DNA of 64,000 bases from Marinomonas polaris DSM 16579 (GTDB lineage: Bacteria > Pseudomonadota > Gammaproteobacteria > Pseudomonadales > Marinomonadaceae): contig NZ_FQVF01000004.1 of NCBI RefSeq assembly GCF_900129155.1, forward strand, positions 1 to 64,000, written 5' to 3'. The position numbers and the translations under genes were made by a program. Numbering within the stretch: the stretch's first letter is position 1; each line of letters begins with the position of its first letter. This document shows positions 53,352 to 63,000 of the stretch, piece by piece. The notes under the pieces are model-generated. The model saw nothing but the letters and a program-made list of their open reading frames with translations, had not been told where the DNA came from and did no database searches.

Positions 53352-55382
53352 TTATTGATAAGACGCTATCCATTGTGGAATGTCCTGAACCGGAATGGCT
53401 TTTGAGTAATAAAAGCCCTGAGCGTATTCACAACCAATCTTTGCTAGAAATGCTTGCTGTTCTGACGTTTCAATACCTTCGGCAGTGACCGTTAAATGGA
53501 ATGACTTTGCAATGGATACAATCGCTTCCAACATTAATCGTCCACTTTTTTCTTTCGATTCGATCACAAAACTGCGGTCGATTTTTAAGTTATCTAATGG
53601 CAACTTCCCTAAATAACTCAAAGCAGAATAGCCCGTACCAAAGTCATCCAAGCAAATTTTCACACCCGCCGCTCTGAGTGCATTGGCGTTTGATTTCACC
53701 TGATCACCAATAGTCAACAAGGCATCTTCTGTCACCTCGACCTCAATAGATCTAGGGTCAATGTTCTGAGAGTTTATGTTATCAATCAAAGCATCGATGA
53801 CTCGCTTCACACCAAAGCTTTTCGCAGAGATATTAATCGCCACTGGTGTATCGGTATTAAATATCGATGGATTGGCTTTAACAATCGACATGGTTTTATC
53901 CATCAGACATTTATCTAATTCGAGCGGTAGATTCAACTCTTGCGCAGTTTCGATCACTTCCCATGGTGAAACGAAACCGTAGTCATTACTAAACCAACGC
54001 ATTAACGCTTCATATCCAACAACGCGATTTCGTTTAAGCTCAATTTTCGGCTGGAAATACACATCTATTTCGGCATTTCTAATCGCTTCAATGAGCGCTT
54101 TTTGTAGCCCTTTCTTACGATCTGCAGCTTGATGAATTGAATCGTTATAACAGGATAAAAAGAGCATATTTTGACGAGAGTACTCTATCGCCATCAATGC
54201 ATATTCAACAGTTTCGTTAAAGGTGCTTTTTGCCCTGTTGTGATAAGCACTGCCTATACGAATTTCAGAACTAATTTCACCAATAGTACGTTGCAGTTCT
54301 GCTTGTAACGCAATGGCTTTGTCTTTTGTCTGTTGTTCAATATTACCAGCGACATCAATATCAAAAACCATCATAAAGCGACTAGCTTGAAGACGAGCGC
54401 AATGTAGATAGCCAATGTTGGTTTCTAGTGATCGGGCAAGCTCTTCCAGCATTTTATTGGCTAGCACTTCACCATTAAGCTTACGAATTCGATCAAAGTC
54501 CGTCAGTTCAAATGTCATAAAACAGAACAGAGTATTTTCAGCCTGATTGCCGTCAAACAACTGTTTCACATAGTCTAGTTGCGGGAGCTTAGTAATAGGG
54601 TCGAAGTTTCTTAGGAAAAAAGCTTCATTGGCGGCTACGACTTTTTCAGACACATCAATTCCCACCCCTTGGATATGGCAACCGATATTGTCTTTTACTA
54701 ATTTAAAGCGCCATTCTACTTCTATATGGGACGATATACCTTTCATCATCAGGGACATTTTTATTTCATTTTTAAAGCCACTTTCAGACAACGAGAACAA
54801 TAGTTTAGCGTCTTTAGCCGAAGACCCAGCCACACTATCTATAAAGTCATCAGCGGTAATAGTAGCGTCGCGAAATTGTTGCGTGAAGGATTTATTAGAT
54901 AAAATAATGGCACCATCTAAGGTAACACGAACAATAAAAAGGCCTTCTGAATCAAAGACATTTCGATATCGAATATCAACTCGTTCCAATTGCTCCACCA
55001 CGTTTTGATACATAGATAAGTCATGGCAAATACCCACAAAAAAAGGCTCACCTTCTGCTGTCTCAGCACGTCCTATAGACAAATGCATTTGAAAAAGTTG
55101 GCCACTCTTTCTCATTGCAGTCACTTCTCGACCTTTACCAATAATAGAGGCGCTACCAGTATCTAAGTAATGGCGTAAATAGCCATCGTGTTTATCTCCT
55201 TCACTTTTCGGCATCAAAATCGAAACATTCTTGCCAAACACCTCAATTTCTGAATAGCCAAATAACCTCTCTGCTGACGGTGAAAAAGATTGAATAATTC
55301 CTCGAGCATTAATAATAATGATCCCGTCGGCCGCAGCTTCAAACAGAGCTTTATACAAAGAGCTTTCCTTGTTGATAGCCAT
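53352..55382 (-). CDS. PAS-GGDEF(degenerate)-EAL cyclic-di-GMP phosphodiesterase
   Basis: This is a soluble 676-residue signalling protein. A PAS domain is at about residues 8-125 (ADGIIIINARGIIQSFSPSAERLFGYSEIEVFG) and a second PAS-like segment at about 130-260. The GGDEF domain at about 275-420 has the signature replaced by ARLQASRF, so no cyclase activity is expected. The EAL domain at about 430-670 is intact: YEALMRW with Glu458, AINISAKSF, EVEVTED, CLDDFGTGYSALSYLG, KIDRSF and TAEGIET. It should therefore degrade cyclic di-GMP in response to a PAS-sensed signal. It begins 6 bases after the stop of the Aer-like receptor gene. Confidence 0.9.
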   Translation of the reverse strand: MAINKESSLYKALFEAAADGIIIINARGIIQSFSPSAERLFGYSEIEVFGKNVSILMPKSEGDKHDGYLRHYLDTGSASIIGKGREVTAMRKSGQLFQMHLSIGRAETAEGEPFFVGICHDLSMYQNVVEQLERVDIRYRNVFDSEGLFIVRVTLDGAIILSNKSFTQQFRDATITADDFIDSVAGSSAKDAKLLFSLSESGFKNEIKMSLMMKGISSHIEVEWRFKLVKDNIGCHIQGVGIDVSEKVVAANEAFFLRNFDPITKLPQLDYVKQLFDGNQAENTLFCFMTFELTDFDRIRKLNGEVLANKMLEELARSLETNIGYLHCARLQASRFMMVFDIDVAGNIEQQTKDKAIALQAELQRTIGEISSEIRIGSAYHNRAKSTFNETVEYALMAIEYSRQNMLFLSCYNDSIHQAADRKKGLQKALIEAIRNAEIDVYFQPKIELKRNRVVGYEALMRWFSNDYGFVSPWEVIETAQELNLPLELDKCLMDKTMSIVKANPSIFNTDTPVAINISAKSFGVKRVIDALIDNINSQNIDPRSIEVEVTEDALLTIGDQVKSNANALRAAGVKICLDDFGTGYSALSYLGKLPLDNLKIDRSFVIESKEKSGRLMLEAIVSIAKSFHLTVTAEGIETSEQQAFLAKIGCEYAQGFYYSKAIPVQDIPQWIASYQ

Positions 55383-55388
55383 AATGTG

Positions 55389-56945
55389 TTATTTGAACCT
55401 TTTAACCAATTCGTATAATGCTTTAGTAGATTCGGTAGAACGTGAAATAGACGCTTCCGTCACTTGCATTTCTTGTGTATTTTCATGTCCGATTTTTGCG
55501 ATGTTATATACTTGATGAGTTGTTTCTTCAATCACGATACTCTGTTGCTGAGTTACTGCAGCCATTTGCAATGAGCGATCTGCAATTTCACCGACAACAA
55601 GGTTTACTTCTTTCACCAACTTATCTTCAAGTTCAACTCTGTTTAAGCTTTCGCGAGAGAGAAGAACGCCCTCTTCGGCTACCTTTGAGGTGGCTTTTAC
55701 GCCATTCAATAAGCCTTCAATGGCTTTGTCTATTTCTTGAGTTAATGTCTGTGTTTTTGATGCTAAGTGACGAACTTCATCGGCAACCACGGCAAAACCA
55801 CGACCGTGTTCACCCGCCCTTGCGGCTTCAATGGCTGCATTTAGTGCTAACAAATTCGTCTGTTCGGCAATTTGATCGATCATATTGGTCGAGACCGAGA
55901 TTTTTTCCGCCAGAGAGGATACATGGTTTACCGATTCTCCAATGCTCACTACTGTTGCATTTAACTTCTCGATTGATAACTTAACTTCATTACCTGCGAG
56001 AGCTGCATTTTTGGTGATCTCAGATACTTTGCCCACAAAATCTGCGGTTTCAGTAATGTTCTGCGAAACTTCCTGGATGGTTGCAGACATTTCTGTCATT
56101 GATGTTGCAATTAAGTCCGTTTCTGACTGCTGATTAAGTATTTTTACTTTGGTGCTTGAAATAGATTTATGGGATGCATTCATTTCTTTTTCTACATCTG
56201 CAGCACCGTTTTCGATGAGAGTTAAAATCGTTCCTAAGCGAGAATGTAAGCTTTTAATTCCTACGGAAATATCGCCTATATAAGAGGTTTGACTTGTATA
56301 AGTCGCCGTTGCAAGGGGGTGTTTAAATGCAGCGTTACCAAGCTTATGCTGTAAATAATTTAAGAATGTTCCTTGCTGCCATTTTAATATCACAACATAA
56401 ATGGACATAAGAACGGCAAATAAAAATACTGCGTATTCGAATGAGCAAAATAACAACGTCAGACCAATAAGTATTCCCGCCAAAAGCAGCGTGACATTTT
56501 CTAGATTGAACACTTTTCCAGCAGTGAGGCTCGACTTATTTTCATTTATACGTCGATATAGCGATTCTGCTCGTTTTACATCTATTCGATTGGGGCACGT
56601 ACGTACGGATTCATAACCTATCGTTTTACCATTTTCAGTAATGGGCATGACGTAAGCGTCTACCCAATAAAAGTCTCCATTTTTACAACGATTCTTTACC
56701 AAGCCCATCCATGGCAAACCTACACTCAGCTGGGCCCACATTACGGCAAACGCTGCTGGAGGCATATCTGGATGTCGAACAAGGTTATGAGGTTGACCAA
56801 CCAATTCGTCTTTACGGAAACCACTGACTTCAACAAAAGCACTATTACAATCTACTATTTTTCCTTTCAAATCCGTCACGGAAATGAGTTTCACACCTTC
56901 CGAAAAAGTTCTTTCTGTGTTTGTAACAGGCAAGTTTTTTCTCAT
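55389..56945 (-). CDS. Aer-like PAS methyl-accepting chemotaxis protein
   Basis: This energy-taxis receptor has an N-terminal PAS domain ([69 protein letters not shown]) typical of FAD-binding Aer. Two adjacent membrane segments lie at about residues 150-188, and a cytoplasmic signalling domain contains the hairpin tip [38 protein letters not shown]. It has no periplasmic sensor. It is transcribed with the PAS-EAL gene and may connect redox sensing with c-di-GMP. GAGAG precedes the ATG. Confidence 0.92.
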   Translation of the reverse strand: MRKNLPVTNTERTFSEGVKLISVTDLKGKIVDCNSAFVEVSGFRKDELVGQPHNLVRHPDMPPAAFAVMWAQLSVGLPWMGLVKNRCKNGDFYWVDAYVMPITENGKTIGYESVRTCPNRIDVKRAESLYRRINENKSSLTAGKVFNLENVTLLLAGILIGLTLLFCSFEYAVFLFAVLMSIYVVILKWQQGTFLNYLQHKLGNAAFKHPLATATYTSQTSYIGDISVGIKSLHSRLGTILTLIENGAADVEKEMNASHKSISSTKVKILNQQSETDLIATSMTEMSATIQEVSQNITETADFVGKVSEITKNAALAGNEVKLSIEKLNATVVSIGESVNHVSSLAEKISVSTNMIDQIAEQTNLLALNAAIEAARAGEHGRGFAVVADEVRHLASKTQTLTQEIDKAIEGLLNGVKATSKVAEEGVLLSRESLNRVELEDKLVKEVNLVVGEIADRSLQMAAVTQQQSIVIEETTHQVYNIAKIGHENTQEMQVTEASISRSTESTKALYELVKRFK

Positions 56946-57323
56946 TTTCTCTCAACTATTTTGCTTATTTTTAAGTTATAACCTAGCCGAAATAGTGTCA
57001 TTATTCTGGCTTATATTAGTAAGCTGCACTATATAGTCATTAACAAAAAAACAAAGAAAATCAGAAGAAAAAATCCGTTTTATTGACATAGATCATTTTT
57101 TATCACACACAAATACAAACAACTATCATTGTTTTTATTGTTATTTTATGAGCAACAATTTTAAGAGCATCGTTTGATTACAAATAGATACATTTCACGC
57201 TTAATGTTGCGCCCACCATAATATCGACTAAGGTTTCTATGGCGAAGGACCTGCAAAGCGCTAAACCAAACGGCGATCACATACGTAATAACCGTAAATA
57301 AAACAACGGAGAAGAAGTGACTA
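56946..57323. promoter_or_regulatory. Divergent intergenic region between aer-like and Fe-S photolyase genes
   Basis: About 380 AT-rich bases with no convincing gene. The most notable element is TTGAC-ATAG-ATCAT at 57083-57096, an 8 of 10 match to the FNR/Anr consensus (TTGAT-N4-ATCAA). It lies 138 bases before the start of the Aer-like gene. The part nearer the photolyase gene shows no clear motif. Confidence 0.4.
57083..57096. promoter_or_regulatory. FNR/Anr-like site
   Basis: TTGAC-N4-ATCAT differs from TTGAT-N4-ATCAA at one base in each arm. Oxygen-controlled expression of an Aer-type receptor would make biological sense, but a chance match in AT-rich DNA is possible. Confidence 0.35.
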
Positions 57324-58886
57324 ATGACGATCACCAAAACTTATCACACACTGCGCGTTATTCTTGGAGATCAATTAAACGCCGCTCACTCTTGGTTTAA
57401 AGCACAAGATCAAGGTGTTCTGTATCTGATCGCCGAACTGCACCCAGAAGCCACCTATGTCACACATCACATTCAAAAGCTCTGTGCGTTTTTCCTCGCA
57501 ATGGAACGCTTTGCTAGCGCCTTAAAAGAAAACAGCCATGAAGTGTGTTACCTCACTTTGGATGACACTCAAAACCAAAGCTTAGAAGAAGTAATCTTAA
57601 GCCTCGCTAAACAACATAATATTGACCATGTAGAACTACAGCGTCCCGATGAATATCGCGTTTTACAGCAATATCATCAGTTAATTTCTAGTGACTCAGA
57701 TCCGAAATTTAGCATGGTCGATAGCGAGCATTTCTTATTACCCTTCAACGATATTCCTAACTTTTTTCAGGCGAAAAGCACCGTTCGCATGGAGCATTTT
57801 TATCGAAAAATGCGTCAGCGGTTTAACATATTGATGGCAGATGAAAGAGAGCCTGAAGGTGGTCAATGGAACTATGACAGCGCCAATCGCAATAAACTCA
57901 AAGCAAAAGATCTAGCAGATATACCAACACCTTTGTGTTTTCAGCATGATGTGACACATTTGCTTGAACGCATTCAACGTCACAATATTCCTTCCCTTGG
58001 CAAAGCAGAATCCAGTTTACTTTGGCCTGTCACCAGCCAAGACGCGCTGAATTTACTCACCTTTTTCTGCGAGCATTTGCTGCCAAATTTTGGCCGTTTC
58101 CAAGATGCGATGACAAACAAAACACCACACAGTTGGAGTTTGTACCATTCACGTTTGTCTTTTGCACTCAACGCTAAATTGATCAGCCCAAAACATGTGA
58201 TCAAAGCCACCATTACGGCTTATCAAGAAAATGACAATATCGACATCGCCCAAATCGAAGGTTTCGTTCGGCAGATACTTGGCTGGCGCGAATATGTACG
58301 CGGCATGTATTGGATCAATATGCCGGACTATGAACAACAAAATGCCCTAAACGCCGAGCGAGATTTACCAAGCTATTTCTGGAACGGACAAACCAAAATG
58401 AAGTGCATCGCTAGCGCTATTGGGCAATCTCTTGATTATGCTTATGCGCATCATATTCAACGCTTGATGGTGACAGGCAACTTTTGTTTATTAACCGAAA
58501 TTCAGCCGCAGCAAGTCGACGAATGGTATTTAGGCATTTACGTGGATGCGTTGGAATGGGTGGAATTACCTAATACGCGCGGCATGAGTCAATTTGCTGA
58601 TGGTGGTTGGATTGCCTCCAAACCCTATGCGGCGAGCGGCAGCTATATGCAGAAAATGAGCGATTACTGCGGTGATTGCCATTACAAGGTAAAAGAGAAA
58701 ACCAGCGCGGAGTCTTGCCCGCTAAACAGTCTATATTGGCACTTTATGGTGAAACATCGAGAACGTCTTGCGAAGAATCATCGCATCGGCATGATTTATG
58801 GTAACTGGGATAAACAAGACGACGCGCAAAAGCATGCCGTCTTAGAAAGAGCCGAATGGTGTTTGGAAAACATTGAATCGCTCTAA
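57324..58886 (+). CDS. Iron-sulfur bacterial photolyase/cryptochrome (PhrB-like, FeS-BCP)
   Basis: The N-terminal segment (TLRVILGDQLNAAHSWF, then HHIQKLCAFFLAMERFASAL) is typical of the FeS-BCP group whose Agrobacterium member PhrB repairs (6-4) photoproducts. Four cysteines match its [4Fe-4S] ligands: Cys361 in KMKCIAS, Cys449 and Cys452 in DYCGDCHYK, and Cys465 in ESCPLN; the spacings of 88, 3 and 13 residues are those of PhrB. The FAD domain also carries QILGWREYVRG. It should repair (6-4) lesions, complementing the CPD enzymes 4 kb away. The start is ATG 57324. Confidence 0.92.
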   Translation: MTITKTYHTLRVILGDQLNAAHSWFKAQDQGVLYLIAELHPEATYVTHHIQKLCAFFLAMERFASALKENSHEVCYLTLDDTQNQSLEEVILSLAKQHNIDHVELQRPDEYRVLQQYHQLISSDSDPKFSMVDSEHFLLPFNDIPNFFQAKSTVRMEHFYRKMRQRFNILMADEREPEGGQWNYDSANRNKLKAKDLADIPTPLCFQHDVTHLLERIQRHNIPSLGKAESSLLWPVTSQDALNLLTFFCEHLLPNFGRFQDAMTNKTPHSWSLYHSRLSFALNAKLISPKHVIKATITAYQENDNIDIAQIEGFVRQILGWREYVRGMYWINMPDYEQQNALNAERDLPSYFWNGQTKMKCIASAIGQSLDYAYAHHIQRLMVTGNFCLLTEIQPQQVDEWYLGIYVDALEWVELPNTRGMSQFADGGWIASKPYAASGSYMQKMSDYCGDCHYKVKEKTSAESCPLNSLYWHFMVKHRERLAKNHRIGMIYGNWDKQDDAQKHAVLERAEWCLENIESL

Positions 58887-58922
58887 TTTCTACTTTTTAC
58901 TTTTTACTTTCTGATTAGACGT

Positions 58923-59864
58923 TTAATTAGTCGACGCGGCTTCTTGACGATTAAAACGTTGTTGCTGCCATTTAACGACTCTTGGCAGTAACAAACCGGC
59001 AATCACAATCGCTACTCCTAATAGCTGCAAGCTTGTTACGGTTTGACCGTAAGCGAATGCCGTCAAGGCCGCAAAGACAGGCACAAAATTGAAGAACAAG
59101 GAAGCGTTCGCCGCACCGAGTTGCTTCACACCTGAGATCCACAACAAGTAACCACCAACAGTACCAAACACACCGATGAATAATAAGTCACCCAACACAT
59201 AACCACTGATCGCCAAACTTTCTTGCAAGGGATGAACCTCAGCACTAAATGCCGTGACCAAAGAGATCACCCCTAACCCTGATAGCATGCCAACTAGAGT
59301 ATAAGGAATCATTGGCATCCAGCGACTCACACCTTGCGTTAAATAGGTATAAAGGCTCCAGCACAACATGCCCAGAAAGATCATTTGATCGCCGTGGTTA
59401 AACTCAAAACCCAGCAAGCGTTTTAGCTCACCATTGGTTAACACCAGCAACACACCGGATAAACAAACCACCAAACTAAAAACCGCACCGCGAACTGGCA
59501 GTTTACGTTGCAACAAAGAGCCAATCAAAGAGGTGGCCAATGGACTAAGCGCCATGATCAAGGCGCCATTGCTGGCATCTGTTTGCGCCAAACCAGTAAA
59601 CAAACCCAGGTTTAATCCACCAACACCAATGATAGAAACGCCAATAGCCCACGCCCATTGTTTTGCCGTTAAGCTAGGCATTGGCATGTTTTTCCACTTG
59701 GCATAAATAAACAAACAAACAGCAGCAATGGCAAAACGCCAAATAACCAAAGTCAGCGCATGCACTTCTCCCAACGCATGCTTACCCACAGGAAAACAAG
59801 CTCCCCAGAAAAACGTGCATAGCAACAATAGTAATACGGCATTAGTACTCGCCGAACGATTCAT
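58923..59864 (-). CDS. DMT-superfamily EamA-type transporter
   Basis: The 313-residue protein has ten transmembrane segments arranged as two EamA repeats (LLLLCTFFWGACFPVGKHAL and the second starting near MIFLGMLCWSLYTYLTQG). Such proteins usually export amino acids or other metabolites. I start at ATG 59864 because GGAG lies 6 bases upstream; an ATG at 59876 and a longer reading from 59960 are rejected. It is divergent from a LysR gene, the probable regulator. Confidence 0.89.
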   Translation of the reverse strand: MNRSASTNAVLLLLLCTFFWGACFPVGKHALGEVHALTLVIWRFAIAAVCLFIYAKWKNMPMPSLTAKQWAWAIGVSIIGVGGLNLGLFTGLAQTDASNGALIMALSPLATSLIGSLLQRKLPVRGAVFSLVVCLSGVLLVLTNGELKRLLGFEFNHGDQMIFLGMLCWSLYTYLTQGVSRWMPMIPYTLVGMLSGLGVISLVTAFSAEVHPLQESLAISGYVLGDLLFIGVFGTVGGYLLWISGVKQLGAANASLFFNFVPVFAALTAFAYGQTVTSLQLLGVAIVIAGLLLPRVVKWQQQRFNRQEAASTN

Positions 59865-59962
59865 ATCTTTCTCCATTAAAAGAAAACTTGAAAATATAAG
59901 GCGCAGTGTATAGATTTTAAATACGGAATAAATAGACAAAATTGAGACAATAGATCCCAAAT

Positions 59963-60862
59963 ATGAAATTTAACTATTCACTCGATGATATGCGTTGTTT
60001 TTGCGCGGTTGCCCAACACGGCAGTTTTAAACAAGCTTCGGCGGCATTGGAGATTCCTCTTTCCACATTGAGTCGACGAGTCGCTAAATTAGAAGAAGAC
60101 TTGGCGATAAGATTGCTAAACCGTGACGCCCATAGAGTCCAGCTCACCCATTCTGGGCAAAGATATTTCGAAAGGAGCGCGTCTCTTTTTGAGGAATTAG
60201 ACGATGTTGCTGTGTGTCTTCTGCAGGACAAAACCCAAGCCAAAGGTACTATTCGGATTTCTGCGCCGGTGAACTTTGGCGTGCATGTTTTAGCTCAGCA
60301 TTTTAATGCCTTTTTGATCGAATACCCTGACATCCATTTGGATTTGCGACTTTCAAATCAAAACATCGATATTGAGGAAGAAGCCATCGACATCGCGTTC
60401 CGCGTCGGTGACCATAATGCAGACCATTGGATTGGCAGGCACTTAACGAACATTCGCTTTGTTATTTGTGGCTCCGTCAATTTAGACATGTCTAGCTTAA
60501 AGACACCTTGTGATTTAGAAGGCTTTCCCACTGTATTGTGCGCGCCTATGTCCACTTGGAAGCTGCAACACACTACCTCTGGAGAAATGCAAACTCATAA
60601 ACCAAACCATAATATTCGCCTAAAAGTAGACGACATCAGCTTACTTACGCGCGCCATACAAGATGGCTTAGGTATCGGTTTTATGCCTGATTATCATGCG
60701 CAGCCATTGATCGATTCGGGAGAGCTTCGACAAGTTTTACCTGAGTGGAGCAACCAACCTCGCGGTTGCCAAATGCTCTATCGTGACCGAGATAACATGC
60801 CCTTTCGGTTACGCTTGTTAATCGATTTTATGATTAAGCGGTTTAACGAAAAACCGCTATAA
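59963..60862 (+). CDS. LysR-family transcriptional regulator
   Basis: This 299-residue protein begins MKFNYSLDDMRCFCAVAQHG and has AALEIPLSTLSRRVAKLEEDL as its recognition helix, followed by the effector domain. It resembles the subgroup with a conserved arginine-rich wing (RLLNRDAHRVQLTHSG). It is divergent from the EamA transporter gene, with about 100 bases between the starts, and likely controls that exporter. Confidence 0.9.
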   Translation: MKFNYSLDDMRCFCAVAQHGSFKQASAALEIPLSTLSRRVAKLEEDLAIRLLNRDAHRVQLTHSGQRYFERSASLFEELDDVAVCLLQDKTQAKGTIRISAPVNFGVHVLAQHFNAFLIEYPDIHLDLRLSNQNIDIEEEAIDIAFRVGDHNADHWIGRHLTNIRFVICGSVNLDMSSLKTPCDLEGFPTVLCAPMSTWKLQHTTSGEMQTHKPNHNIRLKVDDISLLTRAIQDGLGIGFMPDYHAQPLIDSGELRQVLPEWSNQPRGCQMLYRDRDNMPFRLRLLIDFMIKRFNEKPL

Positions 60863-60892
60863 ACCAACAAACATGTCATAAAAATTAAGTAA

Positions 60893-61411
60893 CTAGGCAA
60901 ACTGATTAACGGATAGCTCCACTATTAAATCGCTACTAATTTTTTCTAGTGCAGCTTCCAACTCTGACAAAGGTAGATCTTTCGGCACAGCCAACACCAT
61001 GTCGGTTTTAAACAGCATATCGGAACTCATCGGCGCAGGTTCACAAGTGGTAGTGAGTTCTTTGACGTTAACCATCAAAGAATGCAGCACCTGAGATACT
61101 TCTTTGACAATGCCGGGACGATCATTGCCAACAACAGACAGCGACAAAGTCGATCCTTCCGTCACACTCTGTTTTGCCATTTCTACCGTGACATGCAGAC
61201 CAAGTTGTTCGAAATTACGTAATGCGTTAACCAGTGCTTCTTGATGCTCCAACGGAACAGTCACGGTTAAAATACCCGCAAATTTATCGGCTAGATGTGC
61301 CATACGGCTTTCCAGCCAATTACCATTATGGCGAGCGATAGTATCGGATAAACGCTCAACAAGACCGGGGCGATCTTCTCCAATGAAACTCAGTACAAGA
61401 TGCTGTGACAT
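60893..61411 (-). CDS. GcvR-like protein with two ACT domains
   Basis: Two ACT ligand-binding domains occur at residues 4-80 (LVLSFIGEDRPGLVERLSDTIARHNGNW) and 92-168 (LSVVGNDRPGIVKEVSQVL). This is the layout of the glycine cleavage regulator GcvR, which binds GcvA in enterics. No gcv genes are in the window. I start at ATG 61411, 6 bases after GGAG; the ATG at 61423 overlaps that site. Confidence 0.85.
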   Translation of the reverse strand: MSQHLVLSFIGEDRPGLVERLSDTIARHNGNWLESRMAHLADKFAGILTVTVPLEHQEALVNALRNFEQLGLHVTVEMAKQSVTEGSTLSLSVVGNDRPGIVKEVSQVLHSLMVNVKELTTTCEPAPMSSDMLFKTDMVLAVPKDLPLSELEAALEKISSDLIVELSVNQFA

Positions 61412-61538
61412 GGCTTTCTCCATCAATATTTTTAGAATTATGCAAAAGAGTGAATCACTTCATGCGATGCTATTTATAAAAAGTACACTAAATAATCACT
61501 ATAGACGACTGCAATTTATTTAAGTTATTCACGCCGTA

Positions 61539-62777
61539 CTAAAGCATTTTGTTTTTCAACTCTGTTTGAGCCTGTCGACGCAAAAACCAAAAGCCTAACG
61601 AAGCCGCGACAATACCCGAAATACTGCCCATGCCAATCGCCCATCGGGCACCAAATACATCAGCAATCCAACCAACCAAAGGCGCGCCTAGTGCGGTACT
61701 CCCTAACGCAGTTGCCAGAACCACAGCCATTACTCGGCCTCGATAACGTTTTTCCGTTGTAACCTGCATGTAAGACGCAGTAGAAGTGGTAAACAACTGC
61801 AAACTGAGCCCAAGGAAAATAAGCAGCACAGCAAACGCCCAAAACGACGTACTGATAGCAACCAAAAAGCAGCTAACAGCGAACATGGCTGCCACATAAA
61901 TCATAAAGCGAAATGACGGCGAAGAGCGACGGCTCGCTGTCACCATAGCACCAGAAATAGAACCAATCGCCATCATTGAAATTAAGAAACCATATTGATC
62001 CGCGTGACCTTGAAATACATGCACCGTCATCGCAGATAGGTACACAGAGAAATTCATCCCTAAGCTACAAATCAAGAAAGACATTACCAATATGACGGCC
62101 ATTTCTCGATGCTGCCAAATATAACGAAAACCATCAAAAAATTTCGCCAGATCAGGTGTTGCTTTGCCGTTATCTGAAACAACAGCTGGCAGACGCGTTT
62201 TGAATTTATGGAGGGCAATTAATAACGGAATAAAAGACAACACATTGATCATAAATACCCAACCGCTGCCGATCAACGCAATCAATATCCCAGCAATAGC
62301 AGGCCCAACCAAACGAGCCGAGTTAAACGCCACCGAGTTTAACCCCACCGCGTTTGATAATTCTTTTTCACTGACAATATCAGACACAAAGGCGTGGCGC
62401 GCAGGCGCATCAAACGCAGCAACACAACCCAAAGCAAACGCACAAACGCAAACTTGCCACAACACCACTTGTCCACTCAGAACCAACACGCCCAGCACTA
62501 AAGCCAGTAGCGCCATTAAGGATTGAGTAATAAAGAGTAATTTACGTCGATCCATACGGTCTGCCGTCCAACCTGTAAGCGGCAATAAAAGAATTTGCGG
62601 GGCGAATTGCAAAAAGACCACCAAACCAACAGCCGAAGCATTTTTATCCGACAACTCAGCAATGACGATCCAGTCCTGAGCAGTACGTTGCAACCAAGCG
62701 CCAATATTCGAAATCGCCGCGCCACCAAACCAAAGCCGATAATTCGGATTGGATAGAGACCGAAATGTACTGCTCAA
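61539..62777 (-). CDS. MFS transporter, EntS/MFS_3-like
   Basis: The 412-residue protein has 12 predicted membrane helices. The first half contains NYRLWFGGAAISNIGAWLQRTAQDW and the loop GWTADRMDRRKLLF, matching the MFS_3 branch that includes the enterobactin exporter EntS. A basic middle loop (KFKTRLPAVVSDNGKA) separates the halves. Export of a small molecule is likely; the substrate is unknown. Confidence 0.87.
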   Translation of the reverse strand: MSSTFRSLSNPNYRLWFGGAAISNIGAWLQRTAQDWIVIAELSDKNASAVGLVVFLQFAPQILLLPLTGWTADRMDRRKLLFITQSLMALLALVLGVLVLSGQVVLWQVCVCAFALGCVAAFDAPARHAFVSDIVSEKELSNAVGLNSVAFNSARLVGPAIAGILIALIGSGWVFMINVLSFIPLLIALHKFKTRLPAVVSDNGKATPDLAKFFDGFRYIWQHREMAVILVMSFLICSLGMNFSVYLSAMTVHVFQGHADQYGFLISMMAIGSISGAMVTASRRSSPSFRFMIYVAAMFAVSCFLVAISTSFWAFAVLLIFLGLSLQLFTTSTASYMQVTTEKRYRGRVMAVVLATALGSTALGAPLVGWIADVFGARWAIGMGSISGIVAASLGFWFLRRQAQTELKNKML

Positions 62778-63000
62778 TTCAAACTCCTTTGACTATTCAA
62801 CGAAATATCCTTTTATCACTTAAAAAGTGTCATTTATTGGATATAACATAAGACAAACTAATAACAGAGAGTAAAAAAACATTTATTAAAGATACTTTCT
62901 TGTACAATTAACGAAGCACATCCTATCCTGTAAAACGACAGTAGATTTAAAGTTTCACAGTAATTCCACATTCAAAAAAATAATCAGCAGGTAACACATC

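Noticed and set aside
55475..55984. 169-codon plus-strand ORF opposite the Aer-like gene
   Set aside because: It is a shadow of a well-conserved chemoreceptor signalling domain, with arginine- and leucine-rich low-complexity translation and no ribosome site.
59864..61426. The same ATGGAGAAAG-N2-ATG sequence at the starts of the EamA and GcvR-like genes, possibly a shared regulatory leader
   Set aside because: It is explained simply by a GGAG ribosome site preceded by an AT, giving an apparent earlier ATG. No further similarity surrounds it.
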